A program made the position numbers and the translations under genes. A stretch of 64,000 nt of DNA, from the NCBI GenBank assembly GCA_963789025.1, contig CAWBIT010000009.1, positions 90,978 to 154,977 on the forward strand. The letters run 5' to 3'. Under the pieces are notes generated by a model. It did not search any database. It was not told where the DNA came from and saw only the letters and a list, made by a program, of their open reading frames with translations. Position 1 is the stretch's first letter. Each line of letters starts with the position of its first letter. Below are positions 1-7,882 of this stretch, one piece after another. The DNA comes from AP-15 sp963789025. GTDB taxonomy: Bacteria > Pseudomonadota > Alphaproteobacteria > ATCC43930 > CGMCC-115725.

Positions 1-2
1 AC

Positions 3-992
3 GATCAGCTCGGCCGGCTCAATCTGCTGACGCCGGAAAAGGTGCTCAAAGGCGTCGCCGAGGTTAAGGAGGGGAGGACCTTCTGCCTCTGCCTGCCGCT
101 CGATTATCCGGGTGGGACGGTGGTCAATCCGCGCCGCCATCCGCCGCGCCTGATTGCCAACAAGCGCAACGGCATGCCCTACATCGCCTACCCGCTCGCC
201 CGGGAGGACCCGAAACTGATCGACGTGGTCTGCGACGACATCGTCGAGATGACGTTGCAGTATTCGACGCAGTGGGACAGCCTCGCCCATGTCGGGCAAT
301 TGTTCGACGCTGACGGAGACGGCACCCCCGAGATCGTCTTCTATAACGGCTACCGCGCCGGCGAGCACATCATCGGGCCGATGGACTATCGCGGCGGCGG
401 GGCCGTCGAGCGAGGCGAGCATGTCGGGGCGCTCAAGCTGTCGATCGACCACATGGCGGCGCATGGCATGCAGGGTCGCGGCGTGATGATCGACCTCGCG
501 CACCATTGCGGGCGCGGCGAGAGCTTTGTCGGCTACGACCAGCTGATGCGGATCATCGAGGCGGACAAGGTCGAGGTCGAGGAGGGCGATCTCGTCTGCT
601 TTCGCACCGGCTACGACCGGGTCATCCTCGGCATGAACAAGAGCCCCGACGCCGCGGTGCTCGCCGCCAATCCCGGCGCCGGCCTCGACGGGCGCGACGA
701 GCGGCTCCTCAACTGGATCACCAGATCAGGCGTCGTCGCGCTAATTTCCGACAACCGGGCCGTCGAGCAGATGCCCTCGCGCCCCTGCGAGAGCGAGGAT
801 CACTGCGCCTCGTTGCCGTTGCACGCCCACTGCCTTTTCAAGCTCGGCGTCTATCTCGGCGAAATCTGGCACCTCTCCGACCTCGCCGATTGGCTGCGCG
901 CCAACGGCCGCTCGCGCTTCCTCTTGACCGCCCCGCCCTTGCGTTTACCGGGCGCCGTCGGCTCGCCGGCCAACGCCATCGCGACGGTTTAA
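3..992 (+). CDS. Cyclase-family protein (PF04199-like), 5' end cut by window edge
   Basis: This gene runs in from the left edge. A GTG at 42 could be read as a start, but the same frame is open from base 3 and encodes DQLGRLNLLTPEKV, the usual N-terminal stretch of this family, so the true start lies outside the window. The family (kynurenine formamidase-like, often metal-dependent amide or lactone hydrolases) carries a His-rich motif. Here it reads QWDSLAHVG, the variant of a large uncharacterised subfamily. Later stretches HGMQGRGVMIDLA, EEGDLVCFRTGY and LPLHAHCLFKLGVYLGE fit the fold. About 329 residues are visible, close to full length. Substrate unknown. A palindromic repeat follows the stop at once and separates the gene from a convergent SDR. 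Confidence 0.8.
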   Translation, partial: DQLGRLNLLTPEKVLKGVAEVKEGRTFCLCLPLDYPGGTVVNPRRHPPRLIANKRNGMPYIAYPLAREDPKLIDVVCDDIVEMTLQYSTQWDSLAHVGQLFDADGDGTPEIVFYNGYRAGEHIIGPMDYRGGGAVERGEHVGALKLSIDHMAAHGMQGRGVMIDLAHHCGRGESFVGYDQLMRIIEADKVEVEEGDLVCFRTGYDRVILGMNKSPDAAVLAANPGAGLDGRDERLLNWITRSGVVALISDNRAVEQMPSRPCESEDHCASLPLHAHCLFKLGVYLGEIWHLSDLADWLRANGRSRFLLTAPPLRLPGAVGSPANAIATV

Positions 993-1090
993 AGGCCCCT
1001 CACCCTAGCCCTCTCCCCGCGAGCGGGGCGAGGGAATCAATAGCCTCTCCCTCGCCCCGCTTGCGGGGAGAGGGTCGGGGCGAGGGGCCT
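993..1090. repeat. Palindromic dispersed repeat, likely bidirectional terminator
   Basis: A near-perfect inverted repeat about 98 bases long fills the gap between two convergent genes. Its ends read AGGCCCCTC and GAGGGGCCT, and the arms contain CCCTCTCCCCGC and GCGGGGAGAGGG. Related C/G-tract palindromes lie at 13091-13127 and 23242-23330. The position suggests a transcription stop for both genes; the dispersal suggests a REP-like or miniature mobile family. Confidence 0.75.
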
Positions 1091-1100
1091 TCCGGCTGCA

Positions 1101-1886
1101 TCACCCCATCGTCGAATTGAAGGCGCCGCCGTCGAGCAACAGGTTCTGACCGACGATGAAACCGGCGGAGGCGCTGCACAGAAAGGCGCAGGCGTCGCCG
1201 AACTCGGCCGGGTCGCCGACTCGGCCGGTCGGGTTCGACTGGCCGCGCTTGGCGAGCATCTCCTCAAACGAGACGTTCTGCCGCCGCGCGTCGTATTCGA
1301 TGCCCGAGCGCAGCCGGTCGGTCAGAAACGGGCCGGGCAGCAACCCGTTGATCGTCACATTGTGTTTTGCCACTTGGCGCGCGAGGCCGGCGCAGAAGGC
1401 GGTGAGGCCGGCACGGGCCCCGTTGCTCATGCCGAGATTGGGGATCGGCGACTTCACCGAACCCGAGGTGATGTTGACGATGCGGCCGAATTTGCGCGTG
1501 CACATCCCGTCGACCGTCGCCTTGATCAGCATGATCGGCGTCAGCATGTTGGCGTTGACCGCCTTTTGCCAGTCCTCGACCGACCATTCGCGAAAATCGC
1601 CGTGCGGGGGGCCGCCGCAATTATTGACCAGAATGTCCGGGTTGGGGCAGGCGGCAAGCGCAGCGGCGCGGCCGGCCTCGGTGGAGATGTCGCCGGGCAC
1701 CGCCGTCACCTTGGCGCCGGTCTCCTTGCGGATCTCCTCAGCCGTCTGCTCGAGGGTCTCGGCGGTGCGCGCGGTTATCGTCAACTCGACCCCGGCGCGC
1801 CCCAGCGACATCGCACAAGCCCGACCCAACCCCTTGCTAGCCGCGCAAACCAGAGCCTTCCGGCCGCGAATTCTCAAATCCAACAT
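1101..1886 (-). CDS. Atypical SDR oxidoreductase (BKR-like, degenerate active site)
   Basis: A 261-residue Rossmann-fold protein. The cofactor loop reads CAASKGLGRA in place of TGxxxGIG, and the NNAG motif is NNCGG. Where the YxxxK catalytic pair should be, it has MSNGARAGL. This pattern is known from a subgroup of 3-oxoacyl-ACP-reductase-like SDRs (the cd05344 type) that lack a perfect cofactor motif and the usual catalytic tetrad. The C-terminus VGQNLLLDGGA is typical of SDRs. The reaction is unknown; it may bind a nucleotide without classical Tyr/Lys catalysis. It converges on the cyclase-family gene across the palindromic repeat. Confidence 0.85.
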   Translation of the reverse strand: MLDLRIRGRKALVCAASKGLGRACAMSLGRAGVELTITARTAETLEQTAEEIRKETGAKVTAVPGDISTEAGRAAALAACPNPDILVNNCGGPPHGDFREWSVEDWQKAVNANMLTPIMLIKATVDGMCTRKFGRIVNITSGSVKSPIPNLGMSNGARAGLTAFCAGLARQVAKHNVTINGLLPGPFLTDRLRSGIEYDARRQNVSFEEMLAKRGQSNPTGRVGDPAEFGDACAFLCSASAGFIVGQNLLLDGGAFNSTMG

Positions 1887-1931
1887 GGCATCCTCCGCTG
1901 CGACCCCGACATATTGTTATAATAGAGAGCT

Positions 1932-2171
1932 ATGAAACTGACCCTGATCCTCGACCCCGCGCCGATCGGCGTACGCGCCAGTCTGATAGAAGAATGGGAT
2001 GAAGTCGCCCGCGGCACCAAGATGGCGCCGCGGGTCCGGCTGTTCGATACCGAGGAAGAGGCGCTCGCTTGGGGGCGCTTGCTGGCGCACCGCCGCGGGC
2101 TGAAACAACTGTTCCTGACCGACAACAGAAAGAAGCCGCCGTCGGATGATCCCGGCCTGACGCATCAATAG
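1932..2171 (+). CDS. Small hypothetical protein, 79 aa
   Basis: A short, probably cytosolic protein with no signal peptide or membrane segment. It has a beta-alpha look (MKLTLILDPAP, then RVRLFDTEEEALAWGRLL) and a basic C-terminus. No family recognised. It starts at an ATG 45 bases from the divergent SDR start, so the two share a short promoter region. Its 3' end overlaps the convergent lipoprotein gene by 7 bases. GC-rich codon use fits a real gene. Function unknown. Confidence 0.55.
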   Translation: MKLTLILDPAPIGVRASLIEEWDEVARGTKMAPRVRLFDTEEEALAWGRLLAHRRGLKQLFLTDNRKKPPSDDPGLTHQ

Positions 2172-2752
2172 CCCGGTTGATATTCCGGAGGCGGCGGGGC
2201 CGGCGCTCCGGGATAGGCCCCCGGATAGCCCCCGGCATAGCCCCCTGGACCGTAGGGCGGCGGGCCCGGCGGACCCGCGTAAGGCGACCGGCCGGGCGCA
2301 CCATAGGACGGAGCGCCGGGCGGCGGCGATAAACCGGGCACCGAATGACCATGGGCGCTCATGCACTGGGCGTACATGACGTCGTATTGCTGCTGCAGCG
2401 ACATCTGCGCAAAGCCGGAACCGCTCGCCCCGGCCACTGTGCCGAGCGCGGCGCCCGAGGCAGCGCCGATCCCGGCACCACGCCCGCCGCCGATGGCACC
2501 GCCGAGCGCCGCTCCGAGCGCCGTGGTGAGAATGGCCCCTCCCACCGCCTGGTTATTGGCCGCATACACCCCCGGCGCGGTCCGCGCCGCGGCATATTGC
2601 TGGCAGGCCGCCTGATCGGCCGCGAAGGCGTCGAAGCTCTTGTTCGGCCCAGGCGCGACGGCGATCGTCGGCCCCAATGGCGGCGCGACGCACGCCGTCA
2701 ACGAAATCGCCCCGGCCACCAAGGCCAGTACACGCCGATCGATACGCGCCAC
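2165..2752 (-). CDS. Glycine-zipper lipoprotein with proline/glycine-rich tail
   Basis: The preferred start is the GTG at 2752, behind a strong GGGAGGGGGAC ribosome site; a TTG seven codons upstream is possible. The N-terminus is basic then hydrophobic and ends in a lipobox-like SLTAC, so it is probably lipidated. The middle is a glycine zipper (GGAILTTALGAALGGAIGG and further GxxxG repeats), known to pack in or against membranes. Then comes DVMYAQCMSAHGHSVPG, and the last 60 residues are Pro/Gly/Tyr-rich. The YAQCM...VPG block recurs in the small secreted protein at 4629-4976, so the two are related. Likely envelope protein; exact role unknown. Confidence 0.7.
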   Translation of the reverse strand: MARIDRRVLALVAGAISLTACVAPPLGPTIAVAPGPNKSFDAFAADQAACQQYAAARTAPGVYAANNQAVGGAILTTALGAALGGAIGGGRGAGIGAASGAALGTVAGASGSGFAQMSLQQQYDVMYAQCMSAHGHSVPGLSPPPGAPSYGAPGRSPYAGPPGPPPYGPGGYAGGYPGAYPGAPAPPPPEYQPGY

Positions 2753-2857
2753 GTCCCCCTCCCTCTCGCTCAAACGCCAGCCGATCTTGCGGCGAGTGTT
2801 TCTATGCAGGCAAGCGGTAAGCGATCCCTCGATGGAGATGCGACAGCAAGGCCGCGT

Positions 2858-4120
2858 CTACAAAGCATCTTTCGCAACATCTCCACGCAAGGCGGGGGGC
2901 GGCCCGGGCGAGAAGAGCTCATGCGATCCGGCAAGACCGCGCAATTCATGCCGGCCGAGCGAGCGCAGATCGCCGCGATAGGCGTGAGCGAACGCGTCGC
3001 TGACCACGATCGGCAAATCAAGAGCCTTCGCCACGGTCTCGACCCGGCTGACGAGGTTGACCGCGGGGCCGATCACGGTGAAATCGAGCCGCGCGGCGGC
3101 GCCGATATTGCCGTAGATGACAGTCCCGCAGTGCAGCGCGACGACCATGCGCACCGGCGGCTCGCCGGCGGGCATCGCCTTGGTGAGAGCGTGGCGCACT
3201 GCCGCAAAAGCCTCCCCTGCCGCCGAGAGCGCCCGCTCGGCAGCCGACTTTTCTTCCGCCTCGTCGGTGATCGGGAAGATCGCCAGCAGGCCGTCGCCGA
3301 TGAACTTCAATATCTCGCCGCCATGGCTCTCGATCGCGATCGCCTGCGCGTCGAAGACAGTGTTGAGCATCGTGATAATGCGGTCGCCCGAAAGCCGGTC
3401 GGATGGCTGCGTGAAACCGCGCAGATCGGAGGACCAGAGGATCGTCTTGAGAACATTCTCGGCGACCGCGCGCTGGGCGAACATGTCCGCCGGTATTGCC
3501 AGGCGTTGCGAGATCCCCGTCAGCTCTTCGATTTCCGGCGCCGTGAAGCCGCCCGGCCGGTCGGTGACGTAGGTCGCCATGCAGCGACGGCTACCGAGCG
3601 CGCTGGTTACTGGCAGGGCGTAAAAATCGGTCGCACCCCTTGCCTTGAGGTCGTGCAGCACGGAAAAATCGAGCACCGCGCCTGTGCCTTCGAGGCGGCG
3701 CCGCAGAACTTCGCCGCCCTCGGTCACGCGCCGCACCGGGCTGTCGCGTTAGGGAATGAGATCGGCGACTTCGTGCGCGATCATGACCGCCCGTGTCCGG
3801 CCGGAGATACGCCACCAGGTATAGGTCGCGCCGAGAAATTGCGGGTGCAGTGTGCCGCAGTGCAACGTCACCCGCAGCAGAGGCAGGCCGGCGGCCAGCA
3901 TCCGCCACGCAAACTCGTCGACAAAGCGCGCTGCCGAAGGAAGCCGACGCGCCTCATCGACGATCCAAGCGGCAACGGCCGCAATCGACTGGTCGCGCGG
4001 CCGCTCCGCTCGTGGCAACTCCACTTCTTCTGTCAGGATCAAATTGCGCCCTTCGGCAAGCAAAGGGGTCTGGGCGCTCCCTGTGCTCATTTCATGCAGA
4101 TTCCGCGGGGGCTGTGTCAT
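2858..4120 (-). pseudogene. Class III adenylate/guanylate cyclase split by one in-frame TAA
   Basis: Two open stretches, 4120-3749 and 3736-2858, lie in the same frame and are separated by a single TAA at 3749-3751. Reading through gives LIP*RDSPVRRVTEGG, with no residues missing, so one substitution (a TAC or TAT Tyr codon would do) explains the break. The N-terminal half (about 123 residues) is a ligand-domain-like region with LHCGTLHPQFLGATY. The C-terminal half holds the cyclase catalytic domain: FSDLRGFT-like SSDLRGFTQPS, then KFIGDGLLAIFP and YGNIGAAARLDFTVIGPAVN. A GTG at 3736 could restart translation and yield the catalytic part alone. A sequencing error is equally possible. Confidence 0.8.
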
Positions 4121-4162
4121 CGCCTCCGACCTATCTACGGTCGAGACGGCCTTTCTGCTCGT

Positions 4163-4465
4163 CTAAGCGTCGGCGACCGCGAGCCGCGCGCCGATAGTCA
4201 GCGCGGCGAGCTGATAGACCGCATTGCGGCCCGCGCGCCAGTCCGCGAGCTCCTCTTCGTCTAGGCGTTCGGGGATGCGCGGGTGCCATTCGCCGGGTTC
4301 GGGCCGGATCACGGAACCGGGATCGAGCTGACCGCAATCGACGCGCATCGTGCAGCGGAAGCGGCGGCCGACCTCGAAGGTCGATTCGATGATGGTGTTG
4401 CGGGCGAGGCGCGGCGGGATGGGCTCGAAATAGGTGACTTTCCGGGGCGGGCTGCGGCGGGCCAT
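4163..4465 (-). CDS. Conserved hypothetical protein, 100 aa
   Basis: The start is an ATG with a good GAGGAGGAT ribosome site. The protein is short and hydrophilic, without signal peptide. It opens MARRSPPRKVTYF and contains FRCTMRVDCGQLDPGSVIR followed by an acidic RLDEEELADWRAGRNAVYQ stretch. I do not recognise a named family. It lies 42 bases upstream of the cyclase gene on the same strand and may be co-transcribed with it. Confidence 0.65.
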   Translation of the reverse strand: MARRSPPRKVTYFEPIPPRLARNTIIESTFEVGRRFRCTMRVDCGQLDPGSVIRPEPGEWHPRIPERLDEEELADWRAGRNAVYQLAALTIGARLAVADA

Positions 4466-4628
4466 TCCGTATCCTCCTCGTTGGGTCGGGTGAGGTGATC
4501 CTCAACTCTATGTGGGATGAAACGGTGCCGCCTGCATGGGTATTGCCCCTACGGCCTAGACATTTTTTCGCCGGTCCTCTCCGCGCGTCCGGTCACGCAA
4601 GGCAGATCGAAATCCTGACGCGGGAGGT

Positions 4629-4976
4629 CTAGTGTCCGCCGCCGACCGCTCCCGGTCCCGGCAACTCGCCTTGATAACCCGGATAACCCGGCGAGTTGGG
4701 CGATGGCGAGAAACCGGGCACGACATAGCCTCTGGCAAACATGCACTGAGCGTACATCGTGTCGTAGGGGAGCGCGTGCTGAGCGGCGGCGTATCCCCGG
4801 CAGATCGCCGCTACCGCCGAGGCGCGATCCCAAACCTCGCCTGCTGCCTCCGCGGCCGGGGTGGTCTGCCCGACCAGCGCGAAAGCGACGCCGAACGCTG
4901 CACCAGCCGCGATCTTGATGTTCGGTCTCCATTTATAGGCAAGCGCATTATGCGGGGGTGATGACAACCGCGCCAC
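4629..4976 (-). CDS. Small secreted protein related to the glycine-zipper lipoprotein
   Basis: The N-terminus has a basic stretch and a hydrophobic core (IKIAAGAAFGVAFALVGQ) followed by TPAAEAA, a likely signal peptidase I site. The mature part has two Cys and the block YDTMYAQCMFARGYVVPGF, which matches YDVMYAQCMSAHGHSVPGL of the gene at 2165-2752. The C-terminus is Pro/Gly-rich in both. It lacks the glycine zipper. The pair therefore shares an unnamed periplasmic module. Function unknown. Confidence 0.6.
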   Translation of the reverse strand: MARLSSPPHNALAYKWRPNIKIAAGAAFGVAFALVGQTTPAAEAAGEVWDRASAVAAICRGYAAAQHALPYDTMYAQCMFARGYVVPGFSPSPNSPGYPGYQGELPGPGAVGGGH

Positions 4977-4995
4977 CGCGCACTAAGGTCGTGAT

Positions 4996-5874
4996 ATGGA
5001 TGGTGAATTCCTGTCCCGGCCGACCGCGGCCGGGGTTCTCGACCTCTACGAACCGGCAGCGCGCCGGTTGCCGCTCGTCCTCGCCTCGCCCCATAGCGGG
5101 TCCGAATATCCAGCAGATTTCGTCGCGGCGTCGCGGCTCGACCCGCTGGCCCTGCGGCAATCCGAAGACAGCTTTGTCGACGAACTGTTCGCCGCCGCCC
5201 CGCAGCTCGGCGCCCCGCTACTCTCGGCCCGCTTTCCGCGGGCTTATCTCGACGTCAACCGGGAAGCCTATGAGCTCGACCCGACGATGTTCTCCGACGC
5301 CTTGCCGAGCTACGTCAATGCCGGCTCGCCGCGGGTTCGCATCGGGCTCGGCACGATCGCCCGCATCGTTGCCAGCGGCGAGAACATCTACGCCGCGAAG
5401 TTGCGCTTCGCAGATGCCGAACGGCGCATCGAGTGCCTCTACCACCCTTACCACCAGGTGCTGCGCCGGCTGGTCCAAGAGACCGCCGGCATGTTCGGCG
5501 GTTATCTCCTCATCGATTGCCATTCGATGCCGTCGAGCTCCGGCTGCGGCCAAGACGGTGCCGATATGGTCCTCGGCGATTGCTACGGCGCGGCTTGCGC
5601 CCCCCGCATCCTCGAGGCAGCCTGCCGGTTTCTCGCCGACCGCGGCTTCAAGGTCGCGATCAACGCGCCCTATGCCGGGGGCTTCACGACAGGATCTTAC
5701 GGACGGCCGAGCGCGCATCGCCACGCGCTGCAGATCGAGATCAACCGGGCGCTCTATATGGACGAGCGCAGCTATTGCAGAAAGCCGTCTTTCGCGCGGC
5801 TGGTCCAAGACCTCGCCGATCTGATCGAGCGGTTGAGCCGGGCCACGCAGGACTGCCTGCCAAAGACCGCGTGA
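4996..5874 (+). CDS. N-formylglutamate amidohydrolase family protein
   Basis: 292 residues with the FGase fold: LVLASPHSGSEYP near the N-terminus, FPRAYLDVNREAYELDP, then GGYLLIDCHSMPSS and NAPYAGGFTTGSYGRP, and LQIEINRALYMDE near the C-terminus. These are the conserved His/Asp/Glu blocks of the family that hydrolyses N-formyl-L-glutamate, the last step of one histidine breakdown route. No other hut gene is visible nearby, so another N-acyl amino acid substrate is possible. It lies about 90 bases upstream of phhA on the same strand. Confidence 0.85.
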   Translation: MDGEFLSRPTAAGVLDLYEPAARRLPLVLASPHSGSEYPADFVAASRLDPLALRQSEDSFVDELFAAAPQLGAPLLSARFPRAYLDVNREAYELDPTMFSDALPSYVNAGSPRVRIGLGTIARIVASGENIYAAKLRFADAERRIECLYHPYHQVLRRLVQETAGMFGGYLLIDCHSMPSSSGCGQDGADMVLGDCYGAACAPRILEAACRFLADRGFKVAINAPYAGGFTTGSYGRPSAHRHALQIEINRALYMDERSYCRKPSFARLVQDLADLIERLSRATQDCLPKTA

Positions 5875-5967
5875 GGCTCGACAACCCAATTGATGCGCCA
5901 CCTCGTCAGTCACATTTGAGGGGTGGCGCAACCACGCGTGGGAGGGCGCGAAGTTCGGGGTAGCTTG

Positions 5968-6843
5968 ATGGCCAAGATCGGGCAGGATTTTAATTCGGAT
6001 TTTTCGATCGAGCAGAATTGGCAGGATTATAGCGAGGAAGAGCACGCGATCTGGCGGCTGCTGTTCGAACGCCAGCAGCGGCTGCTGGTCGGTCGCGCTT
6101 GCGATGAGTTTCTCGACGGGCTCGGCGCGCTCGGGGTCGCCGCGGACGGGATCCCGGATTTCCGCCGGCTGAGCGAGGTGCTCGACGCCGCAACCGGGTG
6201 GCGGATCGTCGCGGTGCCCGGACTGGTTCCCGACGATGTCTTCTTTGCCCATCTCGCCCGCCGCCGCTTTCCGTCGACCTGCTTCATCCGGCGGCGCGAC
6301 CAGCTCGATTACCTCCAGGAGCCCGACATCTTTCACGACATCTGCGGCCACGTACCGTTGCTGATCAACCCGGTTTTCGCCGACTACATGCAGGCCTACG
6401 GGGAGGGCGGGCTGAAGGCATTGGGCCTCGGGCACTTGCAACATCTGGCCCGGCTGTATTGGTACACCGTCGAGTTCGGATTGATCGCAACCCGAGAAGG
6501 CCTGCGCATCTATGGCTCGGGCATCCTCTCTTCCGCCGGGGAGTCGGTCTATTGTCTCGAGGACCCCCGGCCAAACCGCATCCGTTTCGATTTGCGGCGG
6601 GTGATGCGGACCCGGTACCGGATCGACGATTTCCAGCAGACCTATTTCGTGATCGACGATTTCCAGCAGCTGTTCGAGGCGACCCGGCCCGACTTCGCGC
6701 CGATCTACCGCGAAATAGCGGCCCAGCCAGACATCGAGCCCGATGTACTGATCGGCTCCGACCGCGAATTCGATCAGGCTTCTCGGGATCCGCTGAGCGC
6801 AGGCAAAAAAATGGGCCGCAGATTGAGCGCGGCCCAAGTTTAG
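5968..6843 (+). CDS. phhA: Phenylalanine 4-monooxygenase
   Basis: Catalyses tetrahydropterin- and iron-dependent hydroxylation of phenylalanine to tyrosine. The iron ligands are visible in DIFHDICGHVPLL (two His) and YWYTVEFGLI (Glu). The length, 291 residues from the ATG at 5968, matches the bacterial single-domain enzyme. An in-frame GTG at 5923 would add 15 residues but has no better ribosome site. No pterin recycling gene (phhB) is seen next to it. Confidence 0.93.
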   Translation: MAKIGQDFNSDFSIEQNWQDYSEEEHAIWRLLFERQQRLLVGRACDEFLDGLGALGVAADGIPDFRRLSEVLDAATGWRIVAVPGLVPDDVFFAHLARRRFPSTCFIRRRDQLDYLQEPDIFHDICGHVPLLINPVFADYMQAYGEGGLKALGLGHLQHLARLYWYTVEFGLIATREGLRIYGSGILSSAGESVYCLEDPRPNRIRFDLRRVMRTRYRIDDFQQTYFVIDDFQQLFEATRPDFAPIYREIAAQPDIEPDVLIGSDREFDQASRDPLSAGKKMGRRLSAAQV

Positions 6844-6956
6844 GGAGGAAACGCCTAGAAGACGTACGGTAAAACCACAACCAGTGATCGTTACCGCACT
6901 GCACAATCTAGTGCGTTGCCCCGTGAAGTCAAGCCTCTTTTTCGAAACGCGTTGGC

Positions 6957-7793
6957 ATGGTTGAGGAATCACGGTCAGATCAGGCATTTAGCGTGTGCCC
7001 TGCGGCGGAGAAATGTGCAACGCACAAAGACGCCTCATTGACGCTCGCCGAATCGCGAGCGCCGCCGCTCGATCCGGGATCGGCTCTCTTCCTCGATGTC
7101 GATGGGACGCTGCTCGAGATCGCTCCCCGTCCGGAACTTGTTCGAGTACCGGACGGCTTGCCGTCCCTGATGATGCGGCAGTCAGCCGCGCGCGACGGAG
7201 CGCTTGCCCTGGTCAGTGGCCGCCCGCTGGCCCAGCTCGACCGGCTGTTTCAGCCGTGGCAAGGCGCCGCAGCGGGTCTGCACGGGCTCGAACGACGCCG
7301 CGCCGACGGAATTATCCATTGCGTGGTCGACGGCGACAGTGCGGCGGCACTCGATCGCTTGCGCCCAAAGCTTGCGGCGCTCGCGGCGGATGGAACCGGT
7401 CTCACACTCGAGGATAAACGCGGAACATTAGCGCTTCATTACCGCGCCGCGCCGCAACGAGAGCCGGAAATCCGCGCCGTTGTCGAGGCGCTCCACCGCG
7501 AAATCGCTTCGGCGTTGCGCCTGATCACCGGCAAGATGGTGGTCGAATTTCAGCCCCGCAGCGCCGACAAGGGGCGGGCCATCGCCGCCTTCCTCGCCGA
7601 ACAGCCGTTTCTCGGACGCCGGCCCGTCTTTGTCGGGGACGACACGACCGACGAGGACGGCTTTGCGGAAATCCGCCGCCGCGGCGGCGTCGCAATCCGG
7701 GTCGGTCCGTTCGACGGCGCGACTGCCGCAAATTACCGCCTGCCGAACGTCGAAGCGGTTCTCGCTTGGCTCGCGAGCAGCGACTTGGGGTAA
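6957..7793 (+). CDS. otsB: Trehalose-6-phosphate phosphatase
   Basis: A HAD-type phosphatase of 278 residues. The nucleophile motif LFLDVDGTLLEI, the GLHGLERR segment of the OtsB cap, and the C-terminal FVGDDTTDEDGF are all present. It removes phosphate from trehalose-6-phosphate, the second step of trehalose synthesis. otsA follows 89 bases downstream on the same strand, then glk, so the three probably form one unit. Trehalose is a desiccation and osmotic protectant. Confidence 0.93.
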   Translation: MVEESRSDQAFSVCPAAEKCATHKDASLTLAESRAPPLDPGSALFLDVDGTLLEIAPRPELVRVPDGLPSLMMRQSAARDGALALVSGRPLAQLDRLFQPWQGAAAGLHGLERRRADGIIHCVVDGDSAAALDRLRPKLAALAADGTGLTLEDKRGTLALHYRAAPQREPEIRAVVEALHREIASALRLITGKMVVEFQPRSADKGRAIAAFLAEQPFLGRRPVFVGDDTTDEDGFAEIRRRGGVAIRVGPFDGATAANYRLPNVEAVLAWLASSDLG

Positions 7794-7882
7794 GCATCGT
7801 CAAGGTTAAAATTGACGTAGCTAAATGATCGCGACCGGAACATAATCGAAGCGTCCGGCGTTAACGGTGCGGCGAGGCGGAA

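Noticed and set aside
2345..4264. 639-codon open frame on the plus strand
   Set aside because: Arg/His-rich antisense shadow of the lipoprotein and cyclase genes, no family motif.
5218..6987. 589-codon open frame on the minus strand
   Set aside because: Lies opposite the amidohydrolase and phhA genes; composition typical of antisense frames in GC-rich DNA.
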